NCBI GenBank assembly: GCA_033855775.1
Contig: JAWVFT010000045.1
Location: 1 to 32,124 of the forward strand
Direction: 5' to 3'
From: DASVTR01 sp033855775
Lineage (GTDB): Bacteria; Acidobacteriota; Blastocatellia; Pyrinomonadales; Pyrinomonadaceae
Length of the DNA: 32,124 nt
Part shown: piece by piece, positions 1 to 8,600 of the stretch
Layout: every line of letters starts with the position of its first letter
Position numbering within the stretch: position 1 is the first letter of the stretch
Program-made: the position numbers and the translations under genes
Notes under the pieces: model-generated
Told to the model about the DNA's origin: nothing
Database searches by the model: none
The model's input: only the letters and a program-made list of their open reading frames with translations

Positions 1-84
1 GGCTGGTGGTATCCGGAAGGAGAAGGGAAGGGCGTAGCCAAATGCAAACACGCCCGTCTCGACCCCAAGGCAGAGACACCATAG
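1..84 (+). CDS. Possible C-terminal end of a protein entering from the left edge
   Basis: Reading frame 1 is open from the window edge for 27 codons and stops at TAG (82-84). The visible peptide starts GWWYPEGEGKGV and ends RLDPKAETP. I do not recognise the family. The other two plus frames also run some way, so this is only a candidate. No terminator-like hairpin follows directly. Confidence 0.25.
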   Translation, partial: GWWYPEGEGKGVAKCKHARLDPKAETP

Positions 85-489
85 GGAATTTATGCTGTCA
101 AAGCGCGTGTTTCACAAATATTCAATCCCATGTGTAGAAATGGTCGGGCAGAATGCGCCTCATCAAAATGAACGCGAATATATCGACGGTAGCAGTCTGT
201 TATCGCTCCTTACCGACCATCAAAGCATACCTTCACATCTCATTTGCGGAAACTTTAACGCTTTTTTAAATTAACCTAAGGCGACGTTTCACACTCTTAA
301 TTTACACATAGAATAAGCAAATATAAGTTGACTGCATGAGCGTTTTCACAAACCTCTCAGTTGTGGGCTCTCACGAATGTTGTGTAAATGGGTAAGGAAA
401 GGGAGTGGAAAACCTTCCTGCAAGCTGTGGCGATGAGGAAAGAGCAGAACGTGCAGACTTTCAAACTCCTATGAAGGAGGTGCTATCCA
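85..489. other. AT-richer intergenic stretch with no convincing gene
   Basis: About 400 bases whose composition is clearly lower in GC than the rest of the window. A 60-codon ATG frame at 92-274 exists, but it has no Shine-Dalgarno sequence and no recognisable motif, so I do not call it. A TTGACT hexamer near 328 could be a -35 box, but no good -10 box follows at the right distance. The stretch ends in the ribosome binding site described at 466-480. Confidence 0.5.
466..480 (+). promoter_or_regulatory. Strong Shine-Dalgarno inside a small hairpin
   Basis: AAGGAGG (474-480) lies 9 nt before the ATG at 490. CTCCT (466-470) and AGGAG (475-479) can pair across a 4-nt loop, so the SD could be masked in the mRNA. 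The site points to a translated frame starting at 490, which is the frame broken by the IS630 insertion. Confidence 0.45.
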
Positions 490-520
490 ATGAGCATCTC
501 ACTCGTCTTTACTGGTGGCG

Positions 521-542
521 TAGAGCGGTTTGTGATTGAATG
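521..542 (+). repeat. IS630 left terminal inverted repeat
   Basis: Compared with the reverse complement of 1512-1533, the first 12 bases (TAGAGCGGTTTG) are identical and 17 of 22 positions match overall. The outermost TA is one copy of the presumed target duplication. Confidence 0.85.
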
Positions 543-570
543 TATGGAGCGCAAGGAGTAGCATCCAACA

Positions 571-984
571 ATGCCTTACTCCATTGACCTGCGTGAAAAG
601 ATCGTGCGTGCCTATGACGAGCAACTCGGCTCGCAACGCGCTATTGCCGAACTGTTCGGCGTCTCCCGCTCGTTTGTTGAAAAGCTGCTCGCACGCCGTC
701 GCTCAACCGGGGAGATCGCCCCGCTGCCGCACGGTGGTGGACGCCAGCCACAGTGCAAGACCCGCGACATCAGGCTGGTGCAGCAGCACATCAAAGAGCA
801 ACCCGACGCGACGCTCTCAGAGGTATGTCACACAGATCATCAGGAGCACGGCACTTCGATCAGCCACTCGGCGACGAGCCGCCTTCTCAAGCGGCTCGGA
901 CTGCCGCGTAAAAAAAGTCTCTCCACGCCAGTGAGCGAGACACGCCGCGCGTCCAAGCAGCGCGTCAGGAGTACCACGAGGTGA
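571..984 (+). CDS. IS630 transposase, N-terminal helix-turn-helix part (orfA)
   Basis: 137 codons from ATG, with an AAGGAG-like SD at 553-558. The start MPYSIDLREKIV and the segment QRAIAELFGVSRSFVEKLL are the typical IS630 N-terminal helix-turn-helix that binds the terminal repeats. Homology-like sequence continues to LPRKK. After that the frame reads SLSTPVSETRR, which does not look like an IS630 transposase. The expected continuation, SLHASERDTPRVQAARQEY, is in the -1 frame. The family-like join therefore lies at the A7 run 910-916, and the true product is probably a frameshift fusion with the downstream part. Alone, this product would bind DNA without catalytic residues and could act as a repressor. 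Confidence 0.85.
   Translation: MPYSIDLREKIVRAYDEQLGSQRAIAELFGVSRSFVEKLLARRRSTGEIAPLPHGGGRQPQCKTRDIRLVQQHIKEQPDATLSEVCHTDHQEHGTSISHSATSRLLKRLGLPRKKSLSTPVSETRRASKQRVRSTTR
910..917 (+). promoter_or_regulatory. A7G slippery run, probable programmed -1 frameshift site
   Basis: Seven consecutive A then G. The upstream frame reads AAA AAA AGT. Slipping back one base gives AAA AAG TCT and enters the frame that encodes the DDE domain. That frame is closed just upstream by TAA at 909-911, so it can only be entered at or after this run. Frameshifted transposases are known in several IS families. Use here is inferred from where the family-like sequence switches frame. Confidence 0.65.
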
Positions 985-1517
985 TTGAGCCGCTTGATTG
1001 GGGATGCCTCAAGTTCATTGACGAATCGGGCGTCAATATCGCCATGACGCGCCTTTATGGCCGGGCACCGCGCGGCCAGAGAGTCGTTGGGAGCACTCCG
1101 CAGAACTACGGCCAGAACATCACGCTGCTGGCTTCACTGTCAGCAACAGGCGTCGAGGCCGTAATGACAGTCGAAGGGGCGACCGATGGTGATGTCTTTC
1201 GGACTTACGTCGGCGAGGCACTTGCCCCAACGCTCTCCAAAGGTGACATCGTAGTGCTCGACAACCTGGGCGCGCACAAGGTGGCAGGCGTGCGCGAGGC
1301 GATTGAGGCGAGAGGCGCAACGCTCATCTACTTGCCGCCATACTCGCCTGACCTGAACCCGATTGAGCGATGCTGGTCAAAGATTAAGACTGCTTTGCGT
1401 GCGGCCAAGGCGCGCACCCGCGAGGCGCTGGAAGCAGCCATCAAGCAGGCGCTCGCCACCGTTACCGAGTGGGATGCGCGAGCTTGGTTCAAACATTGTG
1501 GCTATGCCTTACGTTGA
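981..1517 (+). CDS. IS630 transposase, DDE catalytic part (orfB)
   Basis: 178 codons if started at GTG 981, which overlaps the orfA stop as GTGA. No SD is seen there, so entry by -1 slippage at 910-917 is more likely, giving a full transposase of about 315 residues. The catalytic regions are visible in order: KFIDESGVN (first Asp), VVLDNLGAHK (second Asp) and YLPPYSPDLNPIERCWSKIK (Glu in NPIE). The reaction is cut-and-paste transposition into TA. The protein ends FKHCGYALR, a usual IS630 C-terminus. An alternative is a simple inactivating frameshift mutation in a formerly single gene. Confidence 0.85.
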   Translation: MIEPLDWGCLKFIDESGVNIAMTRLYGRAPRGQRVVGSTPQNYGQNITLLASLSATGVEAVMTVEGATDGDVFRTYVGEALAPTLSKGDIVVLDNLGAHKVAGVREAIEARGATLIYLPPYSPDLNPIERCWSKIKTALRAAKARTREALEAAIKQALATVTEWDARAWFKHCGYALR

Positions 1518-1533
1518 TTCGCAAACCGCTCTA
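1512..1533 (-). repeat. IS630 right terminal inverted repeat
   Basis: Reverse complement begins TAGAGCGGTTTGCGAATC, paired with the left end at 521-542. The transposase stop codon (1515-1517) lies inside this repeat, as is common in compact insertion sequences. Confidence 0.85.
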
Positions 1534-1574
1534 GGGATGCGGGTGGCGCAAATATTGGAGATGTTTCTCGTAGA

Positions 1575-1690
1575 TTGAGATTAAGGGCTGAGATAAATTC
1601 GCGCTATCTTGTCTGCTATTGGGGCCGGAATTATATCGAGTAGATGAGACAACAGGGCAGCCGTAGGTTTGTCTCTTTGAGATTAAGGGC
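1575..1690 (+). repeat. 14-bp direct repeat TTGAGATTAAGGGC, two copies
   Basis: Identical copies at 1575-1588 and 1677-1690, with 102 bp between their starts. The first overlaps the stop of the interrupted 25-codon frame. The second lies just beyond the 3' end of the VWA-protein gene. The intervening sequence holds no gene. Confidence 0.6.
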
Positions 1691-1705
1691 GAATGCCTGA
1701 ATGCC

Positions 1706-4018
1706 TTATTCCACGAAGATGCTGACTCGTTCGACGGCGGCGCGATTAGTCGTTCGGTCTGTGGCCGTCACCTGTAGAACGTAGCGTCCGGGCGGCAGTT
1801 GCTCCAGCGAAAGCTCTGACCAGAAGGGCAGGCGCGCGGGGTCGGCGGCCAGCGGCGCTTTGGTCGGCTGGGTAGTAATTAGCGGTGTCGCCCCGCGAAA
1901 AACCTGTGCGTGAACCTGCACGTCCGGGCCGTCCGCGCCGCTGGCGCGCGCAGCGTTGTAGACGTAAGTCTGGAAGCGCAAGACGCTGGCTCGCGCAAAG
2001 CGATGGTCAACGTCAACGATGACCGCGCGCGGTTTGCCTGGTTCTCGTTCAACGGGAACCGGCTCGACATTGCGTTCGCCGAGAAAGATGCTGCTCAAGG
2101 CAAAGCTGCCTTTCGAGAGGTCAGGGATTTCAATCCACTGCATAGAGCTTCCGATGCGACCTGTAGCGCGGTCGCGCAGAGCGACGCGCACTTGATAAAG
2201 ACCCGGCTTGAGCCGTAGTTGTTGATGCCAGATGACGGGTTGCGAGGTGTCGGCGTTGGTCGGGTCAGGCGTGATGGTTAGCAGTTGCTTGAAGCTGCCG
2301 AACTGCCCGCGATCATCTATGGCGACGCCCGCCACATCCACCAGAGCCTTGCGCGTGCCGCCCGCCGCCTCAAAGTCGAAGGCCGTCCGCGCCAATTGCA
2401 TAGAGACTTTTAGCGTCGTGCCTTGCTCGCTTGTGTTGAGATAGCCGACCGAAAGCGCGACGGGCAGACCACGTTGCGGATAGAGAGAACCGAGCGCCGC
2501 CAGCAACTCATTTTCGCGCGCCTGCGCTTCGTTGGCCTTCGCGCCGCTGCTCCCGGCGTTGGTTTCTTTGGCTTCGACTCCGCTCACTATTGTTCCGGCT
2601 TGCGGCTCTCGCGCATGGTCTGGTCTGGCCGCTGGCTCAGATTGTTTTTTCGGGGCAGTGGGAAAGTTGAAAGAGTTGGCCCTCAGTCGCGCGCGCAATT
2701 CGGGGTGTCCCTTGATGGAGACTTTCAGGCGCGCTCTGCCCTCGCGCAGTTCCGAAGTGTCTGGACGCCAGGCGAGCAGGTAATAGTCGGCAGTCTCACG
2801 GATGGCTTGCTGCACGGCATCTTCTATCGAGCTTGAGTTGAAGATGGCGCGACCGCCGGTCTGTTCCGCGATTAGCTGAAGCGGTTCTCTGGTAGCCGCG
2901 ATTTCGCCGAAGGCGACCCCTGTGCGGCGCGCTGAGAGGTCTATGTAATCGTTTGTGGAGGCGTCAACGCCTGAGCCTAGCCCGAAGAGCGTTCCGCGCA
3001 AATCCATCGTGTAGACGACGGCTCCAGCGCGCGCCGCCGTCTCCGTGATGCTTTCCAGCGCTTCGAGCGCGCCCGTGCCGCGTTCGTTGATGATGAAGCC
3101 GTCCGAGAGAAAGAAGACCAGCTTACGACCGGGAATAACGTTGGCCGACAGCATCAGGCTGCGGAGCGAACTGAGCGTATCGGCGGTGGTTATACGGCCC
3201 TGCGTGCGCGCTTGCCGCAGCCGATTGCGCAGGTAGGGCGCAGCCGAATAGGAGGACGCCAAACCATGGTCGCCATGACGGCTGCCCGGCCCCATCTGTT
3301 GTTCTATCTTGATGGATTCCAGCAGGTACGCGTACAACTCGCGGTTCCCTGAGTCGAGCACCTGGCTCGCCATGTACTCGCTAATCTGTGTCTTGCCGGT
3401 GTAAGCCTCCGGGTTCTGTTTATAGCCGAGCCGCTTGACGGCCGCGCGCAGAACCGCTTGATTGTCCGTCAACTGTTGCAGGAATCCGATCTGCCCGCTC
3501 GTCGAGACGATTGCGACCTGATCGTTCGGGTTCATGCCATTGTCAATGAAGCGCTGCAAAGCTTCGCGCGCTCGGATGATGCTGGCGCCGCTCAGATGCA
3601 GGTCGTCAAGGAAAAAGAAGATGAGCCGCCCGCGCTCCGGCGTGTCAGGGCCGACGGCGTTGTTCGGTTTGAGCGTATTGCTTGCGCTGCCGCTCCGCGC
3701 TGCCGCCGCCAGTTGCGCTTCCTCGTTGCGGCTGCCCGCCGTGACGCGCTCGAAGAAGGAGATTAACTGCGTCTTGCCTCCCGCCTGCAACTCAAACTGT
3801 TCGGGACGCAGGTTATCAACAAAGCGACCTTGCTTATCAAAGACCGCCACGTCCGTCTGCACCAGTTCCGTCGTGATACGGACTATCTCGTCCGCCTGCT
3901 CCGGCGCAGTGGGCCGCGATTGCTGCTGCCGCTGTGCTTGAGCCACAGCGCAGAGAAAGAAGCAGAGAGCGACCGCTGACAAAAGGGAACGCGACTTGAT
4001 GTTGTCTTGCAGGAGCAT
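1706..4018 (-). CDS. VWFA-related Acidobacterial-type secreted protein
   Basis: 770 residues from ATG 4018. The frame extends 34 codons further upstream, but the later ATG puts a normal signal peptide at the N-terminus (SRSLLSAVALCFFLCAVAQA, then a Gln-rich stretch). The segment IVRITTELVQTDVAVFDKQG followed by VDNLRPEQFEL is the hallmark start of the VWFA-related Acidobacterial domain family (TIGR03436 type). The von Willebrand A core follows: LIFFFLDDLHLSG, then VAIVSTSGQIGFLQQLTDN, then KLVFFLSDGF. The metal site reads D-x-H-x-S instead of the classical D-x-S-x-S. The C-terminal third has beta-rich segments ending in LPPGRYVLQVTATD, like proteins that list rules or constraints for surface assembly. 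It should be exported to the periplasm or surface. The partner is unknown. It is divergent from ackA, with no shared operon. Confidence 0.85.
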   Translation of the reverse strand: MLLQDNIKSRSLLSAVALCFFLCAVAQAQRQQQSRPTAPEQADEIVRITTELVQTDVAVFDKQGRFVDNLRPEQFELQAGGKTQLISFFERVTAGSRNEEAQLAAAARSGSASNTLKPNNAVGPDTPERGRLIFFFLDDLHLSGASIIRAREALQRFIDNGMNPNDQVAIVSTSGQIGFLQQLTDNQAVLRAAVKRLGYKQNPEAYTGKTQISEYMASQVLDSGNRELYAYLLESIKIEQQMGPGSRHGDHGLASSYSAAPYLRNRLRQARTQGRITTADTLSSLRSLMLSANVIPGRKLVFFLSDGFIINERGTGALEALESITETAARAGAVVYTMDLRGTLFGLGSGVDASTNDYIDLSARRTGVAFGEIAATREPLQLIAEQTGGRAIFNSSSIEDAVQQAIRETADYYLLAWRPDTSELREGRARLKVSIKGHPELRARLRANSFNFPTAPKKQSEPAARPDHAREPQAGTIVSGVEAKETNAGSSGAKANEAQARENELLAALGSLYPQRGLPVALSVGYLNTSEQGTTLKVSMQLARTAFDFEAAGGTRKALVDVAGVAIDDRGQFGSFKQLLTITPDPTNADTSQPVIWHQQLRLKPGLYQVRVALRDRATGRIGSSMQWIEIPDLSKGSFALSSIFLGERNVEPVPVEREPGKPRAVIVDVDHRFARASVLRFQTYVYNAARASGADGPDVQVHAQVFRGATPLITTQPTKAPLAADPARLPFWSELSLEQLPPGRYVLQVTATDRTTNRAAVERVSIFVE

Positions 4019-4283
4019 TTGAACGAGCCTCGCTGGAGATGTGCAGGGGCAGAGAATTGTTCCTCTGCTCGTAGACTTAACGGGCAATGGTCGGGCAATC
4101 GGCAAGCCCTTCGGATTCACGAAGGAGCGGGGAGATAAGCATCCTTAAGAATTTGATGGCGCTTTAATCTGGAACCTCTTAACTATAAACCGACGCCTGA
4201 TTATACGTGTTCCGGCGCAAGAAACATATAGACGCATTACTATTCCGCAGCCGCCAAATTTTATCGTGCTATCATTATTTCCG

Positions 4284-5531
4284 ATGAACATTCTTGTCCT
4301 CAACTGCGGCAGCTCTTCCGTGAGATTTCAACTCATCGCTACGGATGTCGAGCGCATCGAGCGGAACACGGACGAGCGGCTAGCGCGCGGCTATCTTGAG
4401 CGCGTCGGCGGCGAGAGCATCATCACGTTGCAGGCGGAAGGCAAATCGCCGCAACGCTCGACCGCGCCGCTCAGGGATATGCGAGCGGCGGTCGAACTCG
4501 TGTTGCGTTGGGCCTGCGCGGAAGAGTCCGGCATCAGCGAAGTCAAGTCTGTCGCGGACATACACGCCGTCGGGCATCGCGTTGTTCATGGCGGAGAGCA
4601 GTTCAAGCAATCGGTTCTCATCACGGACGAAGTGTTGCGCGGCATAGAAGATTGCATTGACCTCGCGCCGCTACATAATCCGGCGAACATCAAAGGCATC
4701 AACGCCGCGCGCGAAGTCTTCGGCAAGGGACTGCCGCAGGTCGCCGTCTTCGACACGGCCTTTCATCAAACCTTGCCCGACTACGCCTATCTCTACGCGC
4801 TGCCGTATCAGCTTTACCGTCGCCACCGCGTTCGACGCTACGGCTTTCACGGCACGTCGCATCGCTATGTCGCCTATCGCTATCGCCAACTGCGAAACAT
4901 CCCGCGCGACCAGACCAGTATCATCACCCTGCATCTGGGCAACGGTTGTTCGGCGGCGGCGATTAAAGGCGGCGATTCCATAGACACTTCGATGGGCTTG
5001 ACACCGCTCGAAGGGTTGGTGATGGGCAGTCGCTCCGGCGATATTGACCCGGCGATTATCGAGTTCATCGCGGCGAAAGAAGGTCTATCGGCGCAGGAGG
5101 TCGAGACGTTATTGAACAAGCAATCGGGCCTGCTGGGCATCTCCGGCTTGACGAACGACATGCGCGAGTTGCTCGATGAAGCGCGCGAAAATGATGACCG
5201 GCGCGCTCGCCTCGCCGTCGAGATTTTCTGTTACCGCGTGCGTAAATACATCGGCTCATATCTGGCCGCGATGAACGGAGCCGAGGCAATTGTCTTCGCC
5301 GGCGGCATCGGCGAAAACTCTGCCGAAGTGCGCGCGAAGATTTGCGATGGATTGAGTTGGCACGGGCTTGAACTCGACGAAGAGCGCAACGAGCAAATCA
5401 TTGGCGGGCGCGAAGGCTTGATAAGCCGTGACGCCTCGCGGCTCGCGGCTTACGTCATTCCGACGAATGAAGAACTACTGATTGCGCGCGACACTGTGCG
5501 CGTCATACACGGCGTTCCGCAACGTTTCTGA
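4284..5531 (+). CDS. ackA: Acetate kinase
   Basis: 415 residues, close to the family's usual length of about 400. It catalyses acetate + ATP to acetyl phosphate + ADP in the cytoplasm (EC 2.7.2.1). The ASKHA-fold signatures occur in order: NCGSSSVRF at the start, VGHRVVHGGE, VAVFDTAFH, RYGFHGTSHRYV, LHLGNGCS, DTSMGLTPLEGLVMGSRSGD, IVFAGGIGENS and IPTNEELLIARDT. The ATG at 4284 is chosen because the family begins directly with MNILVLNCGSSS. A GTG six codons earlier adds residues without family support. No clear SD precedes either start. No phosphotransacetylase or phosphoketolase gene is adjacent, so the partner enzyme must be elsewhere. The gene ends just before a strong bidirectional terminator. 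Confidence 0.95.
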   Translation: MNILVLNCGSSSVRFQLIATDVERIERNTDERLARGYLERVGGESIITLQAEGKSPQRSTAPLRDMRAAVELVLRWACAEESGISEVKSVADIHAVGHRVVHGGEQFKQSVLITDEVLRGIEDCIDLAPLHNPANIKGINAAREVFGKGLPQVAVFDTAFHQTLPDYAYLYALPYQLYRRHRVRRYGFHGTSHRYVAYRYRQLRNIPRDQTSIITLHLGNGCSAAAIKGGDSIDTSMGLTPLEGLVMGSRSGDIDPAIIEFIAAKEGLSAQEVETLLNKQSGLLGISGLTNDMRELLDEARENDDRRARLAVEIFCYRVRKYIGSYLAAMNGAEAIVFAGGIGENSAEVRAKICDGLSWHGLELDEERNEQIIGGREGLISRDASRLAAYVIPTNEELLIARDTVRVIHGVPQRF

Positions 5532-5592
5532 ACGCAAAAAAATTCGCTGGCCACAGGAATTGTCGCTCTCCGGCGAAGCCTGAACATGAAAG

Positions 5593-5640
5593 ACAAAGCA
5601 AGCGGCCTTTGACGATTACGTCAAAGGCCGCTTGCTTTGT
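5593..5640. terminator. Bidirectional terminator, perfect 22-bp stem
   Basis: Left arm 5593-5614 and right arm 5619-5640 are exact reverse complements with a 4-nt ATTA loop. The core reads CGGCCTTTGACG, then the loop, then CGTCAAAGGCCG. Outer A-rich and T-rich ends (ACAAAG / CTTTGT) give short T tracts on both strands. It sits between the convergent ackA (+) and the giant surface-protein gene (-), so it can end both transcripts. Confidence 0.9.
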
Positions 5641-5669
5641 TTAGGACTGCTGTTCCATCGCTGGTCGTC

Positions 5670-8600
5670 TTACGGGTTGCAGCCGTTGACTGTGTAGTGC
5701 GCTCCGCTGTCCGTGGCCGAACTGCCGGAGTGTGGAACTATCACCTGGCGCACAGCCGTCGTCACATTGCCGCTTGAGTCTTTGACCTTCAGCGTGATTT
5801 TGTAGACGCGACCGTTGCCGCCGCCTTCGCGTTCCGAACGCAGTTGGACGGATTTGCAGTCAGGGGCGATAACGATGTCGTTCATGGTATTGCCATCGCC
5901 GTTGCCGTTCTCAACCTCGTCGCTGGTGACCTGGGAAATCACCACGTCGTTGATGTCAACGCCGCCGTCGCAGAGGTCGCTGACGCTGGCGACCAGACTG
6001 GCCAGCGTGAAGGTGTGGTAGGAGTGGTTGGGCGGGCTCATCGAGAGCGTGCCTGAAGTGAGCACGATAACGGGAGCCTGCGCATCCTTGACCGTGATGG
6101 TCTGTGTGCCGGTCGTTGTGTTGTTGGCCGCATCCTTGGCCTTCCAAGTGATGGTGGTCGTGCCGACTGGATACGGGGCATTGAGCGGCTGGCTGTCGCT
6201 GCGTGTGCCGGTGATGGTGACGCCGGGGCAATTGTCGTTGCCCGTCGCCGTTCCCGGATTGACGATGGCGCTGCAAGAATTGGCAGGCGCGTTGACTGTC
6301 TGGTTGGGCGGAACGCTGAGCGTCGGCGGAGTGTTGTCCGTGACGGTGACGCTCTGCATGGCGCTCTTGGTGTGGCCGTGGCCGTCGTCCGCCGTGTAGG
6401 TGACGATGGTCGTGCCGACGGGGAAGACGTTTCCGGCAGGCACGCCCGTGCGCGTCACTGTGACGCTGGCGGAGCAGCCGTCGCTGGCCGTCGCGTTGCC
6501 GAGAGTGGCGTTGCTGACGACGGCGCCGCAGGTCGTCGCTCCCGGCCCGGTTGAAACGCTGACGTTCGGCGGGGCGGTGATGGACGGGTCTGTGGTGTCA
6601 ACGACGTTGACGATAACGGTGTCTTCGCTGAAGGCTCCGCTTGGGTCTGTGACCTTGAGCGTGATGGTGTGCGAGCCGAAGGCAAGCGAAGTGTTGAGCG
6701 TCGCTCCCGTGCCGAGCACGGTCGCGCCTTCTCTCCACTCATAAGTGAGCGGCGTGTCGCCGTCCGGGTCTGTGGAAGCAGAGCCGTCGAGCGTCACGTT
6801 GGTCGTGCCGCCGCCGCATTCGATTGTCTGGTCCGCCCCGGCATTGGCGACGGGCGCCGTGTTGCAGTCGCCGTCCGTATGGCCGCCGGTCTGTGTGTTA
6901 CCGCGCAGTTCCCAGATGTCCTTGCCGAGGCTGCCGGTCGTCAGCGTCTCGATGACGATGCCGATGTGGTAATTGCCTTCCTGTTGCACGCCGAAGAGGA
7001 AGCGCAGGTTGATGGAAGCGCCGCTGGCGAGCGGCGTCCCAAGCGTGACTGTGCCTGCGGCGAGCGACGAATTGACGCCGCCGCCGAGCGTTTGCGCGGG
7101 AGGCATCTCAAGCGTTGTGCCGTTGACGATGACGCTGCACGGCGCAGAGCCGTTGCAGGTTGTCGCGTCGTTGACTCCGGCCACGTTGATGGGCGAAGAA
7201 GTGCGCGCCCGCAGGTCGGCTGCGCCGGGGGCAGCCGGGTTGGTGGTCATGTCCACAACGCGGTAGCGCAGGCGTGTCACGCTGCCGCCGGAGTTGTTGG
7301 TGAACCTGCGGCGGAAATCGAGCGTGCCGTACGTGCTGTTGTTCGGCACGTCGGAGGTTGTGTCGCGGACGGTGTTCGGCGCGGAGCCGACCGCTTGCGA
7401 CGCATCGAGTCGCGCACGCTCAATCTTCGTTGTGCCGGTCGCGCTGCTGCAAGGCACAGGCCCGCGCGGGCTGGTTGAGTTCTCAGGGCCGGGAGCGCCG
7501 AGCGTCGGCGTTGTGTTGCCGCCGACGGGAGCCGCCGGAGTGGTCGTGACGACGATGAAGTCCGCCGCGTTATCGTTGGTGTCCTTCGTCTCGCCCTTGT
7601 CCACCTGGCGCACGAAGCTGTACTCGGACGTGCTGCCGCTCGCCGGTTGCAGCGTCGCGCCTTCTCTGAACAGGTCGCAGTTATTGCCCGCGTTGGCTCC
7701 GAAGCCGACGGCATCGAGGCGCGTCGCGCTCTGGAAGTTGGACAGGTCAGCCGTGTTGAAGAGAGCGACGTTGCGGTCGTCCTCGATGTTAAGCGTCAAG
7801 GTCTGGTCGCCAGTGGCATACACGCCGAGGCTGTAGGCCGAGCCGACCAGCAGGTAGTTGCCGCGCGCCGGAATCACTGTGCCGTTCGGAATAACGGCGA
7901 CGACGATGGGCGTCGCGGAGCAATCGTTGCCGACCTTCGCCAGGGCCCAACCCGTGGAGCTATCGGAAGCCTGCACGGTGATGTCCGTGTCGGTGTTGTT
8001 GAGCAGTTCGACGAAATCGTCGTCCGGGCCAGCGGGGCCGGAGGAGCGCAGTTCGCTGATGACGACTGTGCCCGCGGCGCTGTTGGCCGTGATTGTGCCG
8101 ACGGCTTGATTGTCTGTGATTGTGCCGACGTTTGTTCCGGTGAGATTGACGAGGAACGTCTCGTCCGTCTCGCCTGCGCTCGCGTCCGCCAAGACGGCGA
8201 CGGAGATGGTCTGCAAAGTCTCGCCGGGATTGAAGGTAATCGAGCCGCTGGACACAGCGTAATCCGTGCCTGCGGTCGCGGGGTTGGCTCCGCCCGTGTC
8301 GTTCGCCGTGGCGTAGCTGACGGTGACGGGCTGCGAGTAGGCGTGCGAGAGCGTGACCGCGAAGGCCGCCGGGGCGGAGCCGGTTGAAGGCTCTGAAGTC
8401 GAAGCGTCCTTAATGGCGATGTCGGGCGGCGTCAGGATGGGCGTGACGGTCGGGTCGGTTGAGCCGCCGACTGTCGGGTCGTCCGTCAAGACATCCGCGA
8501 AGTTATCGCCGGAGATGGTTCCCTGATTGGAGACTTGATTCGTGCCACCGAACGGGTTGTTGACCGTCACCTGGAAGGAGATGGTCACGGACTTGCCAGC

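Larger units (their letters stand above)
521..1533 (+). mobile_element. IS630-family insertion sequence, complete
   Basis: The element is bounded by imperfect terminal inverted repeats that begin TAGAGCGGTTTG at both ends, with TA at each outer edge. This matches the TA target duplication known for the IS630/Tc1-mariner group. The interior is about 1.01 kb, normal for the family. It carries a transposase split over two overlapping frames with all three DDE catalytic regions visible. Both ends are intact and the reading frames are open apart from the -1 shift at an A7 run, so the copy may still be active. It sits inside a short frame with its own SD (490-1578). Confidence 0.9.
490..1578 (+). 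pseudogene. 25-codon reading frame interrupted by the IS630 element
   Basis: The ATG at 490 opens a frame starting MSISLVFTGG. It runs into the IS and stops at TAG 559-561. If the element and one TA copy are removed, joining base 522 to base 1534, the frame continues without a break. It ends ILEMFLVD with TGA at 1576-1578, giving a 25-residue product. The frame is preceded by AAGGAGG at good spacing, which is the main reason to take it seriously. The function is unknown. The peptide is short and moderately hydrophobic, so it could be a leader peptide or a small membrane-associated protein, or the frame could be chance. Confidence 0.35.

Noticed and set aside
92..274. 60-codon ATG frame in the left AT-rich stretch
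   Set aside because: No SD, no recognisable motif, and a length easily reached by chance in this composition.
536..934. Overlapping +1 frame in the IS630 element
   Set aside because: Its translation has no transposase features. The helix-turn-helix is in the frame starting at 571.
4266..4283. GTG at 4266 as the acetate kinase start
   Set aside because: Family members begin directly at MNILVLNCGSSS. The six extra residues have no support.
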